Part shown: positions 27,029 to 35,132 of the stretch, one piece after another | Layout of the letters: every line of letters begins with the position of its first letter | How positions within the stretch are numbered: the first letter of the stretch is position 1 | Assembly (NCBI RefSeq): GCF_900086645.1 | Contig: NZ_LT576451.1 | Location: 3,100,001-3,164,000 of the forward strand | Direction: 5' to 3' | Length of the DNA: 64,000 nucleotides | From: Curtobacterium sp. 9128 | GTDB lineage: Bacteria > Actinomycetota > Actinomycetes > Actinomycetales > Microbacteriaceae | The notes under the pieces: model-generated | Seen by the model: the letters and a program-made list of their open reading frames with translations, nothing else | Databases searched by the model: none | Told to the model about the DNA's origin: nothing | Translations under genes and position numbers: made by a program

Positions 27029-28468
27029 ATGTCCGCCACATCGGCAGCACCAGCACCAGCACCCGCCACGAACCCGCGTTCCCGCGTCGTCGTCGCGAGC
27101 CTCATCGGCACGTCCATCGAGTTCTACGACTTCTACGTCTACGCCACCGCCGCGGTCCTCGTCTTCCCGACCCTGTTCTTCCCGAACGAAGACCCCACCG
27201 CGTCGCAGCTGTCGTCGTTCGTGACGTTCGCGCTCGCGTTCTTCGCGCGTCCCGTCGGCTCGATCATCTTCGGCCACTTCGGTGACCGCATCGGCCGGAA
27301 GACCACCCTCGTCGCATCGTTGCTCGTGATGGGCACGGCGACGTTCCTGATCGGCTGCCTGCCGACGTTCGACTCGATCGGCATCTGGGCACCGGTCCTC
27401 CTCGCCGTGATGCGCTTCGCACAGGGTGTCGGCCTCGGTGGCGAGTGGTCCGGTGCGGCCCTGCTCGCGACCGAGAACGCCCCGAAGGGCAAGCGCGGCG
27501 TCTTCGGCTCGATGCCGCAGCTCGGCGCCCCGATCGGCTTCCTGCTCGCCAACGGCCTGTTCATCGCGATCAACGCCGCGATGCCCGCCGGCGCCGACGG
27601 AACCCCGAACCCCGACTTCCAGGCATGGGGCTGGCGTCTGCCGTTCCTGCTGTCGGCCGTGCTGGTGCTCGTCGGGCTGTACGTCCGCTTCCGGCTGGTC
27701 GAGTCGACGGTCTTCCGCGGCGTGCAGGAGTCCGGCACGGTCGCGAAGGTCCCGCTGGGCCGAGTGTTCCGCACCTCGTGGCGCGCACTCATCGTCGGCA
27801 CGCTCGGCATGGTCGCCACCTACGTGCTCTTCTACTTCATGACGACCTTCACGCTGTCCTACGGCACCACCGGGTCGACCGCCTCGGCACTCGTCCCGAA
27901 GGTCGGCCTCGGCTACTCGCGCGGCGAGTTCCTGACGCTGCTGATGATCGGCGTGGTGTTCTTCGGCATCTTCACGCCGATCGCCGGGCTCCTCGCCGAC
28001 AAGTTCGGCCGTCGGAAGACCCTCATCCCGACCACCATCGGCATCGCGCTCTTCGGTCTGACGTTCCAGTTCTGGTTCGCCGCCTCGACCGGCCCGATCA
28101 CCGTCGTCACCTTCCTCATCGTCGGCCTGTCGCTGATGGGGCTGACGTTCGGCCCGATGGGCGCACTGCTCCCCGAGCTGTTCCCGACAAACGTCCGCTA
28201 CACGGGTTCGGCGATCGCGTACAACGTCGCGTCGATCCTGGGCGCATCGCTCGCACCGACCATCGCGCTCGCGCTGTGGAAGCCCGACGGCAACATCTTC
28301 CTCGTCGGGCTGTACCTGACCATCGCAGCGGTCGTCACGCTCGTCGCGCTGCTCTTCATCCGCGAGACGAAGGGCGGGGACTTCGGCGACGGGGACGCAC
28401 CGCGCGTCCACGCCGACCCGACCGCCTCGGACGGGCACGTGCACACGTCCGGCAGCCTCGCGCCGTAG
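27029..28468 (+). CDS. MFS transporter of the metabolite:H+ symporter family
   Basis: A 479-residue, 12-helix transporter. Features of the MHS branch (relatives ShiA, ProP, KgtP) are IGTSIEFYDFYVYA in the first helix, FGHFGDRIGRKTTL in the loop between helices 2 and 3, and GVGLGGEWSGAALL in helix 4. The matching loop in the second half is LADKFGRRKTL. The substrate is probably a small organic acid or osmolyte, not readable from sequence. It ends with a short His/Asp-rich tail and a strong terminator hairpin. Confidence 0.88.
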   Translation: MSATSAAPAPAPATNPRSRVVVASLIGTSIEFYDFYVYATAAVLVFPTLFFPNEDPTASQLSSFVTFALAFFARPVGSIIFGHFGDRIGRKTTLVASLLVMGTATFLIGCLPTFDSIGIWAPVLLAVMRFAQGVGLGGEWSGAALLATENAPKGKRGVFGSMPQLGAPIGFLLANGLFIAINAAMPAGADGTPNPDFQAWGWRLPFLLSAVLVLVGLYVRFRLVESTVFRGVQESGTVAKVPLGRVFRTSWRALIVGTLGMVATYVLFYFMTTFTLSYGTTGSTASALVPKVGLGYSRGEFLTLLMIGVVFFGIFTPIAGLLADKFGRRKTLIPTTIGIALFGLTFQFWFAASTGPITVVTFLIVGLSLMGLTFGPMGALLPELFPTNVRYTGSAIAYNVASILGASLAPTIALALWKPDGNIFLVGLYLTIAAVVTLVALLFIRETKGGDFGDGDAPRVHADPTASDGHVHTSGSLAP

Positions 28469-28485
28469 ACGCGACCATCGTCCGA

Positions 28486-28525
28486 GACGGGAGGCCCGGT
28501 GCCAGCTGGCACCGGGCCTCCCGTC
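28486..28525. terminator. terminator hairpin of a dispersed family (copy 3)
   Basis: A 40-base perfect palindrome (arms 28486-28505 and 28506-28525; left arm GACGGGAGGCCCGGTGCCAG) just after the MFS gene. It is the longest uninterrupted member of the family in this window. Confidence 0.8.
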
Positions 28526-28569
28526 CGTCTGCGCGCACGTTCCCACCCACAACGCGCGCAATGGAAAGC

Positions 28570-28640
28570 CGAATCGCGCGTAGGTGCGCGGAAAAACGGG
28601 CCAACTACGCGCGATTCGACCTCCTCCGCGCGATTCGACC
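28570..28640. repeat. 13-base inverted repeat with extra copy
   Basis: Left arm CGAATCGCGCGTA (28570-28582) and its complement at 28606-28618. The element CGCGCGATTCGACC occurs directly repeated at 28608-28621 and 28627-28640. The function is unknown; a hairpin or protein-binding array are both possible. Confidence 0.6.
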
Positions 28641-28696
28641 ACCCCACTCGCCCCCGCTCCCGCTCCCGCTCCCGCTCCCGCCCCGCCCCGCTCCCG

Positions 28697-28736
28697 AACG
28701 ACAGCATCGCTGTCGTACGACAACGATGCTGTCGTT
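28697..28736. repeat. 40-base palindrome A
   Basis: Thirteen-base perfect outer arms (left AACGACAGCATCG), then one mismatched pair, then the 12-base perfect palindrome TGTCGTACGACA at the centre. It is paired with the related palindrome at 28770. Confidence 0.75.
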
Positions 28737-28769
28737 CCTTGCGCGCGCGGGATGTTGCAGACGCGTCGC

Positions 28770-28809
28770 AGCGACAAGGTCGTCGTCGTACGACAGCGAC
28801 CTTGTCGTT
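28770..28809. repeat. 40-base palindrome B
   Basis: The same length and centre (TCGTACGA) as palindrome A, with arms AGCGACAAGGTCG and CGACCTTGTCGTT. The three arm positions that differ from A differ on both sides, so pairing is kept; two or three pairs near the centre and edge are G:T or mismatched. Confidence 0.75.
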
Positions 28810-28881
28810 CCGAGTCGATCCCGTCAGTCCGCCGAAGCCAGCAGCGCACCCTGAGCACCCACCGCCTCCCACACCCTGCGC

Positions 28882-28924
28882 GTCAACTCAGGTTGACAAG
28901 CACATCGCGTCAATGTAGGTTGAC
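28882..28924 (+). promoter_or_regulatory. promoter with two operator dyads for the HTH-ABC operon
   Basis: -35 TTGACA (28893-28898), a 17-base spacer and -10 TAGGTT (28916-28921). The -10 ends seven bases before the ATG at 28929, so the transcript should be leaderless. Two 6-4-6 dyads overlie it: GTCAAC-TCAG-GTTGAC (28882-28897) on the -35 and GTCAAT-GTAG-GTTGAC (28909-28924) on the -10. Their centres are 27 bases apart. This layout suits autorepression. Confidence 0.65.
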
Positions 28925-28928
28925 ACGC

Positions 28929-29144
28929 ATGGACCGGCCGACGATCACGAGCCTCGCGGCGGGGGCAGCGGGAGACGATCCGTTCTCCGCCCTCGCCAGC
29001 GTGCGCGAGCTCCGTCGCGAGCTCGACCGCACCGAGGAACTCGCCGCGCGACGCGCGAGGAACGCCGGCGCCTCGTGGCAGGAGATCGCGACGCTCCTCG
29101 GCGTGAGTCGTCAGGCAGTGCACAAGAAGTACGGCAGAAACTAG
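28929..29144 (+). CDS. small HTH protein, probable autoregulator
   Basis: A 71-residue protein. Residues 18-42 form a charged helix (VRELRRELDRTEELAARRAR). A helix-turn-helix follows at about 46-67, SWQEIATLLGVSRQAVHKKYG, a form widespread in actinobacterial regulators, including those fused to Clp N-terminal domains. There is no ligand domain. It sits six bases before the ABC exporter gene and behind two operator-like dyads, so it may repress its own operon. Confidence 0.8.
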   Translation: MDRPTITSLAAGAAGDDPFSALASVRELRRELDRTEELAARRARNAGASWQEIATLLGVSRQAVHKKYGRN

Positions 29145-29150
29145 GAATCG

Positions 29151-30998
29151 ATGAGCTCCCCCTTCGCCCGCCCGAAGAAGACCGACGGACCCCGCGCCAC
29201 CTTCGGCCGCCTGCTGTCCTACCTGTTCGAGAACAAGCCCGCGATGGTCGTGATCATCGTGCTGAGCATCCTCGGCGCCGGGGCGTCACTCGCCCAGCCG
29301 TTGCTCGTGAACCAGGTCGTCACCGCGGTCCAGCACGGCAACACGCTGAGCATGCTCGTGTGGGCGCTCGTCGTGCTGGTGATCGTCGCCGGTGTACTCA
29401 ACGGCGTCCAGCACTTCCTGCTGCAGAGCGCGGGTGAAGGCGTCGTCCTCTCGACCCGTCGCAAGCTGATCGCCCGCATCCTCAACCTGCCGATCTCCGA
29501 GTTCGACACCCGGCGCACCGGCGACCTCGTGTCCCGCGTCGGCAGCGACACGACCCTGCTCCGAGCGGTCCTCACGCAGGGACTCATCGAGTCCATCGGC
29601 GGGATGCTCACCTTCATCGGGGCGATCATCGCGATGGCGATCATCGACCCGCTGCTGCTCGGCATCACCGTCGCGATCGTCATCGTCGCGATCGTCGTGG
29701 TCGGTGGGCTGAGCCGCCGCATCCGCATCGCGTCGAAGCGCGCGCAGGAGAAGGTCGGCGACCTCACCGCCGCGGTCGAACGCGGCATCGGCGCCGTCCG
29801 GACCATCCGCGCCGCCGGCGCCACCGAGCGCGAGGTGCACGAGGTCGACGGCCACGCGACCGAGGCGTACAAGCGCGGCCTCGACATCGCGAAGATGTCC
29901 GCGTTCGTCGTGCCCGTCGCGAGCATCGTGATGCAGGTCGCGTTCATCGCCGTGCTCGGCGTCGGAGGCGCGCAGGTCGCCGCGGGGACGATCACGATCG
30001 CCACGCTGATCACGTTCATCCTGCTGCTCTTCATGATGATCATGCCGCTCGGCCAGGCGATGGGGGCAGCGGTCGCCGTCGCGCAGGCACTCGGCGCGCT
30101 CGGCCGGATCGAGGAGATCCTCCACCTGCCGACGGAGGACCAGGACGACGCCGCGGTACACCCCGCCGCCGCCATCGCGACCGACGACGCCATCACCTTC
30201 GAGCACGTGTCGTTCCGGTACGCCCGCTCCGCGGACGCGTCCGGTCCCGACGGCGCAGAAGCCGCCAACGGCCAGCCGGGAGGCCCGGATCGCCGCCGCG
30301 ACGTCGCCGACGACGAGCAGGCGGTCCTGCACGGCGTGTCGTTCCGCGTGCCGCGCGGGTCGCGTGTCGCCCTCGTGGGCCCGTCCGGCGCCGGGAAGTC
30401 GACGACCCTGGCGCTGATCGAGCGCTTCTACGACCCGACCGAGGGCGTCATCCGTCTCGGCGGGATCGACGTCCGCGGGCTCGACCGCGACGAACTCCGC
30501 GCACAGATCGGGTACGTCGAACAGGACGCCCCCGTGCTCGCCGGCACCATCCGGGCGAATCTGCTGCTCGGGTCGCCGAACGCCAGCGAGGACGACTGCG
30601 TCCGTGTCCTCGAGGCCGTCAACCTCGGCGACGTGCTGCACCGCGACCCCCGTGGGCTCGACGCGCAGGTCGGCGAGGACGGCGTGATGCTCTCCGGTGG
30701 TGAGCGCCAGCGTCTGGCGATCGCCCGTGCGCTGCTCGCCGCTCCCCCGATCCTGTTGCTCGACGAGTCCACGTCGTCGCTCGACGGCGTGAACGAGCAG
30801 AAGATGCGCCTGGCGATCGACGCCGTCGCCGAGGACCGCACGCTGCTCGTCATCGCGCACCGCCTGTCCACCGTGGTCGACTCCGACGTCATCGTCGTGC
30901 TCGAGCACGGACGGGTCGTCGGGGTCGGGACGCACTCGGAGCTGGTCGAGTCCACGCCGCTGTACCGCGACCTGGCGAAGCACCAGCTCCTGGTCTGA
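29151..30998 (+). CDS. ABC exporter, fused permease and ATPase
   Basis: A 615-residue half-transporter of the MdlB/LmrA type. The six-helix membrane domain spans about residues 15-310. The NBD has Walker A GPSGAGKST near residue 405, signature LSGGERQRLAIARAL, Walker B ILLLDEST and the switch HRLS. An insertion of about 35 Gly/Asp/Ala/Arg-rich residues follows the first NBD strand (FEHVSFRYARS), which is longer than usual. It would act as a homodimer exporting drugs, lipids or peptides. It is cotranscribed with the small HTH gene. Confidence 0.9.
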   Translation: MSSPFARPKKTDGPRATFGRLLSYLFENKPAMVVIIVLSILGAGASLAQPLLVNQVVTAVQHGNTLSMLVWALVVLVIVAGVLNGVQHFLLQSAGEGVVLSTRRKLIARILNLPISEFDTRRTGDLVSRVGSDTTLLRAVLTQGLIESIGGMLTFIGAIIAMAIIDPLLLGITVAIVIVAIVVVGGLSRRIRIASKRAQEKVGDLTAAVERGIGAVRTIRAAGATEREVHEVDGHATEAYKRGLDIAKMSAFVVPVASIVMQVAFIAVLGVGGAQVAAGTITIATLITFILLLFMMIMPLGQAMGAAVAVAQALGALGRIEEILHLPTEDQDDAAVHPAAAIATDDAITFEHVSFRYARSADASGPDGAEAANGQPGGPDRRRDVADDEQAVLHGVSFRVPRGSRVALVGPSGAGKSTTLALIERFYDPTEGVIRLGGIDVRGLDRDELRAQIGYVEQDAPVLAGTIRANLLLGSPNASEDDCVRVLEAVNLGDVLHRDPRGLDAQVGEDGVMLSGGERQRLAIARALLAAPPILLLDESTSSLDGVNEQKMRLAIDAVAEDRTLLVIAHRLSTVVDSDVIVVLEHGRVVGVGTHSELVESTPLYRDLAKHQLLV

Positions 30999-30999
30999 C

Positions 31000-31716
31000 T
31001 CAGCCGCGCGGCAACGCGGAGTCGAAGTCGTTGCCGGAGACGTCGACCACGATCCGGTGCTCGGGATTGCGCGAACAGACGGCGACAGGGAGCCACTTCG
31101 TCACCTCTTGCTTGGTGCGTCTGCCGTCCTGGTAGTGGTCGACCCACGTCTCCGGGATCTGCACGAACCGCATCGGACGCCCCGGGCACCGGTCGCAATC
31201 CGCGGCGAGGCGCAGCCGGTACGGGAACGTCCGCCCCGATTCGTCGCGGATCCCCGCCCAGGCGCGCCCCCACCGCTTCGGGAGCCGGAGCAGGTGTCGC
31301 CCGAGGAAGCGGACGATCGAGAACCCGCCGATCCCGATCGCGACGAGGAGCGCCGCCACGAGCACGCCGACCGGGACCGCGGGATCCATCGTCGGCGCCG
31401 AACTCAGTCCGTCGCGGAACTGCCCGACGAGTCTCGACACCGAGGTCGCTCCTGTGACGAACCCGATGATCGTCACGAGGCCGGAGACGATGCCGATCCA
31501 GGTGGATGTGATCGGGATGCGGGACGCCTTGGTGATCGTGAACTCGCGCTCCGGACCGCCGCCGTCGGCGAAGCCGGTGATCACGATCCCCGAGTTGCCG
31601 TCGCCGATGTGGATGCCCCCACCGGCGACGACAGGACCGTGGGCATCACCCCCGACGTTGACCTGCTGCCCGCTGCCGTTCTCGTTCCGGGACGTGTTCC
31701 CAGGACCATCGACCAT
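31000..31716 (-). CDS. unknown membrane protein with N-terminal GGD motif and Cys-rich tail
   Basis: A 238-residue protein I cannot assign. Residues 1-55 are polar and glycine-rich with the pattern NVGGDAHGPVVAGGGIHIG, reminiscent of N-terminal segments in actinobacterial NACHT/TPR-type proteins. Two hydrophobic segments follow at about 72-93 and 117-137, then a basic stretch and a C-terminal domain with DCDRCPGRP and VCSRNPEH, a possible zinc site. GGAGGGG precedes the ATG by five bases. It lies downstream of pncA and ends head-on one base from the ABC exporter. Confidence 0.7.
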   Translation of the reverse strand: MVDGPGNTSRNENGSGQQVNVGGDAHGPVVAGGGIHIGDGNSGIVITGFADGGGPEREFTITKASRIPITSTWIGIVSGLVTIIGFVTGATSVSRLVGQFRDGLSSAPTMDPAVPVGVLVAALLVAIGIGGFSIVRFLGRHLLRLPKRWGRAWAGIRDESGRTFPYRLRLAADCDRCPGRPMRFVQIPETWVDHYQDGRRTKQEVTKWLPVAVCSRNPEHRIVVDVSGNDFDSALPRG

Positions 31717-31819
31717 GTCGACCCCTCCGTGACTGTGGTGGTGATGTTTCAGTCAACGGTAGACCAGGCCACCGACATCCCACGAACCGATCAGTCGAGG
31801 ACGGGCCATCCCGCCGGGG

Positions 31820-32440
31820 TCAGAGCTGCGCGCCTCCGGGGTTCGCGAGCCCCTCGTCCATGTCGCTGGGTTCGACGTGACCGCCGGCGGCCGCGATCTC
31901 CGCGAGTGCCGCCTCGCTGCGCGCCGGGTCCACGCCGACGACGAGGTCGGTGTAGACACCGACGTCGAGGCCCGCGTGGACACCGTCGAGGGCGGTGGCC
32001 CGGACGCAGTGGTCGGTCGCGATGCCGACGATGTCGATGGCGTGCACCTTGCGGTCGTAGAGCAGGTCGGTGAGGTCCTCGCCGGACTCGGTCGTGCCCT
32101 CGAACGCTGAGTACGCGGGCGCTCCCTGCCCCTTCACGACGTGGACGTCGATGGGTGCGGTGTCGAGTTCCGAGTGGTAGTCGGCACCCGGCGTCCCGGC
32201 GACGCAGTGCACCGGCCAGGTCGTCTCGAAGTCGGGCTCGCCGCCCACCGCGAAGTGGCCGCCGTTGTCGTCGTCCCCGTGGTGCCAGTCGCGCGACCCG
32301 ACGATGAGGTCGTACTCGTCGGCGTGCCGGCCGAGGAACGCCGTGATGCGTGCGGCGACCTCCGCACCGCCGACGACGCCGAGCGCGCCGCCCTCGGTGA
32401 AGTCGTTCTGCACGTCCACCACGAGGAGAGCCCTGGTCAT
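31820..32440 (-). CDS. pncA: nicotinamidase
   Basis: A 206-residue isochorismatase-fold amidase that converts nicotinamide to nicotinate for NAD salvage. The catalytic triad is visible: Asp9 in LLVVDVQNDF, a Lys in VVKGQGAP and the Cys in ATDHCVRAT. The metal-binding SRDWHHGD lies near residue 50. An ATG nine codons earlier (32467) overlaps the dacB stop in ATGA and is also possible; the internal ATG matches the family's usual N-terminus. It is in a run with dacB and the oxidoreductase. Confidence 0.93.
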   Translation of the reverse strand: MTRALLVVDVQNDFTEGGALGVVGGAEVAARITAFLGRHADEYDLIVGSRDWHHGDDDNGGHFAVGGEPDFETTWPVHCVAGTPGADYHSELDTAPIDVHVVKGQGAPAYSAFEGTTESGEDLTDLLYDRKVHAIDIVGIATDHCVRATALDGVHAGLDVGVYTDLVVGVDPARSEAALAEIAAAGGHVEPSDMDEGLANPGGAQL

Positions 32441-32463
32441 GGGCCCATCCAACACCAGGTCGA

Positions 32464-33942
32464 TCATGAGTTGGTGAGCTTGTTCCCGCAGGAGTAGGCG
32501 GCAGCGGTGACCGCATCGAGGGCGGGCAGCGCGGCCGCGCGGGAGGACCCGATGGCGTAGAACGCGAACGTCAGCTTCGTCCCGTCGGCCGCGTCGATGT
32601 ACCCGCCGAGCGTGTTCGCGCTGTCGATCCACCCGGTCTTGGCGTGCACCTTGCCGCGCGCGACGGCGTTCGCCCCCGTGAAGCGGCTGGACAACGTGCC
32701 CGACTGCCCGGACACCGGCAGTGCCTGGGCGAGCGTCCCCAGGCCCTTCGCCCCGGCCGCGACCTGGACCATCAGGTGCGCCACGAAGTTCGGCGAGACG
32801 GCGTTCGACGCGCTCTCGCCGGAGCCGTCCTTGATGACGATGCCGGCTGGGTCGACGCCGTACGACGCGAGGGCCTTCTGGTAGACGCCGGTCAGGGACG
32901 CCGCAGACCCGTCTGAACCGGACTCCTTCGACGAGATCCGCGCGAGCATCTCGGCGAGGGTGTTGTCCGAGTTCGGGATCATCTGGCCGATGAGGGTCGA
33001 CACCGGCTGCGACGACACCTGCGCGATGGTGCTCTGGCTGGTGGTCGCGCGCTTCACGATCTGGGCGTTCGCGGCACCGACGACGCCGGCGTTCGCCAGG
33101 GCCGTCCGGAACGCCGCACCTGCACGCCCGACCGGGTCCTCGGAGCGGGGCGAGGTCGCGGCGCCCGGGTTCGCGCGATCGCCGTCGACCATCAGCGCGG
33201 TGACCTCCGGCTGGTACCCGATCGTCCGCTCGCTGACGGGCCACGTCGGGTCCCAGGCGTCGGCGTCGTTCCAGTAGGTGTCGTCGGTGACGATCGTCGA
33301 GACCGCGGTGTCGCCGAGCTTCGTCTTCACCTGCTGCGCGAGCTGGGCCAGGGTCGGGGCGCCCGGGTACACCGTCGCGCCGCCCGCCGAGAGCGTCGCG
33401 TCGCCGTGTCCGACGAGTGCGATCGTGCCGCTGCCCTCGTCGGTGACCGTCGTCGGGATCGTGTGGTCGCCGCCGAGCACGGCCAGCGCGGTCGCGGTCG
33501 TGAGCGTCTTCATGACGCTGCCGGTCTGCGCGGCGGTGTCGCCGTTCTTGGAGAAGAGCATCTCCCCGGTGGAGGCGTTCATCACGTAGCCCTCGAAGTT
33601 CCCGAGACCGGCGGCGGACGCCGGGCCGGCGATCGAGCAGGTCCGGAGCGCAGACGGCCCGGGGGCGTCGGACGGCACCGTACGGGGTGCCACCGTCGGG
33701 GTCGGCGTCGTGCTCGCCGTCGGCGTCGCGGAGCTGCTCGTCGTCCCCCCGGCCGACGGCGCCCTGGACGCCGATCCGGTCGGAGCGGTCGCCGCGGCGA
33801 CCGCGACGGCACCGCCGGAGCCGAGCACCAGGACGGCGGCGAGGCCACCGATCGCCCACGGCAGGGGCTTCTGCGCGATCGACCCGCGGATCGCGGTGAA
33901 CACGCCGCGGAGGCGGTCGGGGACGGACTCGTGCTCGGACAT
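32464..33942 (-). CDS. dacB: D-alanyl-D-alanine carboxypeptidase/endopeptidase (PBP4, S13)
   Basis: A 492-residue penicillin-binding protein that trims peptidoglycan stem peptides outside the membrane. A cytosolic 27-residue head and one membrane helix (about 28-50) are followed by a Ser/Thr/Pro-rich linker. The S13 catalytic motifs follow: SVMK in TGSVMKTLTTA (nucleophile Ser and Lys), SDN in IPNSDNTLAEML and KTG in HAKTGWIDSA. A single N-terminal anchor, rather than a cleaved signal, is inferred. It lies 11 bases after the Gfo/Idh gene. Confidence 0.92.
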   Translation of the reverse strand: MSEHESVPDRLRGVFTAIRGSIAQKPLPWAIGGLAAVLVLGSGGAVAVAAATAPTGSASRAPSAGGTTSSSATPTASTTPTPTVAPRTVPSDAPGPSALRTCSIAGPASAAGLGNFEGYVMNASTGEMLFSKNGDTAAQTGSVMKTLTTATALAVLGGDHTIPTTVTDEGSGTIALVGHGDATLSAGGATVYPGAPTLAQLAQQVKTKLGDTAVSTIVTDDTYWNDADAWDPTWPVSERTIGYQPEVTALMVDGDRANPGAATSPRSEDPVGRAGAAFRTALANAGVVGAANAQIVKRATTSQSTIAQVSSQPVSTLIGQMIPNSDNTLAEMLARISSKESGSDGSAASLTGVYQKALASYGVDPAGIVIKDGSGESASNAVSPNFVAHLMVQVAAGAKGLGTLAQALPVSGQSGTLSSRFTGANAVARGKVHAKTGWIDSANTLGGYIDAADGTKLTFAFYAIGSSRAAALPALDAVTAAAYSCGNKLTNS

Positions 33943-33953
33943 CGGGACCGATC

Positions 33954-35003
33954 CTACGGAACTGCGGGAGGAGCCTCCAGGCCTGCTGCCGACTCGGCGT
34001 CTGCCGACTCGCCATCTGCCGACCCGCCGTCCGCCGCGTACCGGACCCCGACCTGCCTGCGTGCCTCGTCCATCACCGCCATGATCGCGACCGTCTGTTC
34101 CGGGTCCATCGCGCCACCCTCGTGGTCGCCGGAGGCGATCATCGCCTCGAACGCGCGGACCTCGTGCGCGTAGCCGGTGAGTTCCTCACGCGAGTCGTAC
34201 TCCTCCACGACCGCTCCGTCGCGGTCGCGCACCCGCCACGTCGTCGGCGTGTACCAGGTGGCGTCGATGTCGATCCGCCCGTCGTCGCCGATGATCGACG
34301 CGGTGTTCGGGGTCCGGACGTCCAGCGAGAAGTGCACCATCGACTGCGCTCCCCCGTCGTGGGTCGTCACGATCCCCATCTGTGTGTCCACTCCCTCGGC
34401 GCTGAGCGTGCCGGCCGCCACGACGTCGGTCGGGACGCCGAGGACGTCCACGACGAACGAGATCGGGTACACGCCGAGGTCGAGGATCGCGCCACCCCCG
34501 AGCTCCGGGTCGCGCAGCCGGTGGTGCGGATCCGTCGGGAGGGCCTGGTGGTGCGTGGCCTCCACGAACCGCGGGCGACCGATCCGTCCTTCCGCGATGA
34601 GCTCTCGGATCATGGTCATCTGGGGCAGGAAGCGCGTCCACATGGCCTCCATGACCACGACGTCCTCCCGGCGAGCGGCATCGACCACGCGACGCGCCTG
34701 CTCGGCGGTGATCGTGAACGCCTTCTCGACGAGGACGTGCTTGCCCGCGTCGATCGCGAGCAGAGCGTCTTCCGCGTGGCGGGAGTGCGGTGTCGCGACG
34801 TACACGGCGTCGACGTCGGGATCGGCCACCAGGTCCGCGTAGCTGCCGTGGGCCCGCGGGATGTCGAACTCTGCCGCGAACGCGTCGGCGCTCGCCCGGG
34901 TGCGGCTGCCGACCGCGACGAACTCCACCCCCGCAGCGGTGCAGTCGCCCACGAATGACCGGGCGATGCCGCCCGTGCCGATGACTCCCCAGCGAACCGT
35001 CAT
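33954..35003 (-). CDS. Gfo/Idh/MocA-family oxidoreductase
   Basis: A 349-residue NAD(P)-dependent dehydrogenase. The N-terminal Rossmann fold begins RWGVIGTGGIARSF, with VYVATPHSRHAEDALLAIDAGKHVLVEK in two parts carrying the conserved EK. The C-terminal alpha/beta domain has GGGAILDLGVYPISF. The final 25 residues are a short repeat of Ala/Asp/Glu/Ser/Gly (SADGESADAESA), probably disordered. The substrate is likely a sugar or inositol derivative; nothing nearby narrows it. Confidence 0.88.
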   Translation of the reverse strand: MTVRWGVIGTGGIARSFVGDCTAAGVEFVAVGSRTRASADAFAAEFDIPRAHGSYADLVADPDVDAVYVATPHSRHAEDALLAIDAGKHVLVEKAFTITAEQARRVVDAARREDVVVMEAMWTRFLPQMTMIRELIAEGRIGRPRFVEATHHQALPTDPHHRLRDPELGGGAILDLGVYPISFVVDVLGVPTDVVAAGTLSAEGVDTQMGIVTTHDGGAQSMVHFSLDVRTPNTASIIGDDGRIDIDATWYTPTTWRVRDRDGAVVEEYDSREELTGYAHEVRAFEAMIASGDHEGGAMDPEQTVAIMAVMDEARRQVGVRYAADGGSADGESADAESAAGLEAPPAVP

Positions 35004-35132
35004 GTGCCCTGTCTACCAGCGTCGACGAGTTGTCCACATCCAGCACCCGGCTATGGACTGCACTGCCGATTGCCAGCTAGCGTGCTGGAACGTCCCCCGA
35101 CCGGGGGCCACTCCCCGAAGATCAGGAACGCC

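Larger units (their letters stand above)
28469..28928. other. gene-free, repeat-rich intergenic stretch
   Basis: A 460-base stretch with no credible gene between the MFS transporter and the HTH gene. From left to right it holds the terminator palindrome, a 13-base inverted repeat with a third direct copy of one arm, a run of CGCTCC hexamers (about 28655-28680), two 40-base palindromes with conserved centres, and the operator-promoter of the HTH gene. Confidence 0.8.

Noticed and set aside
28570..28810. CRISPR array
   Set aside because: Repeats are palindromes and short tandem units of different kinds, without regular repeat-spacer spacing or cas genes.
35004..35132. N-terminal extension of the acid phosphatase frame
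   Set aside because: The frame stays open but lacks a signal peptide there; the proper signal peptide begins at the ATG at 35133.
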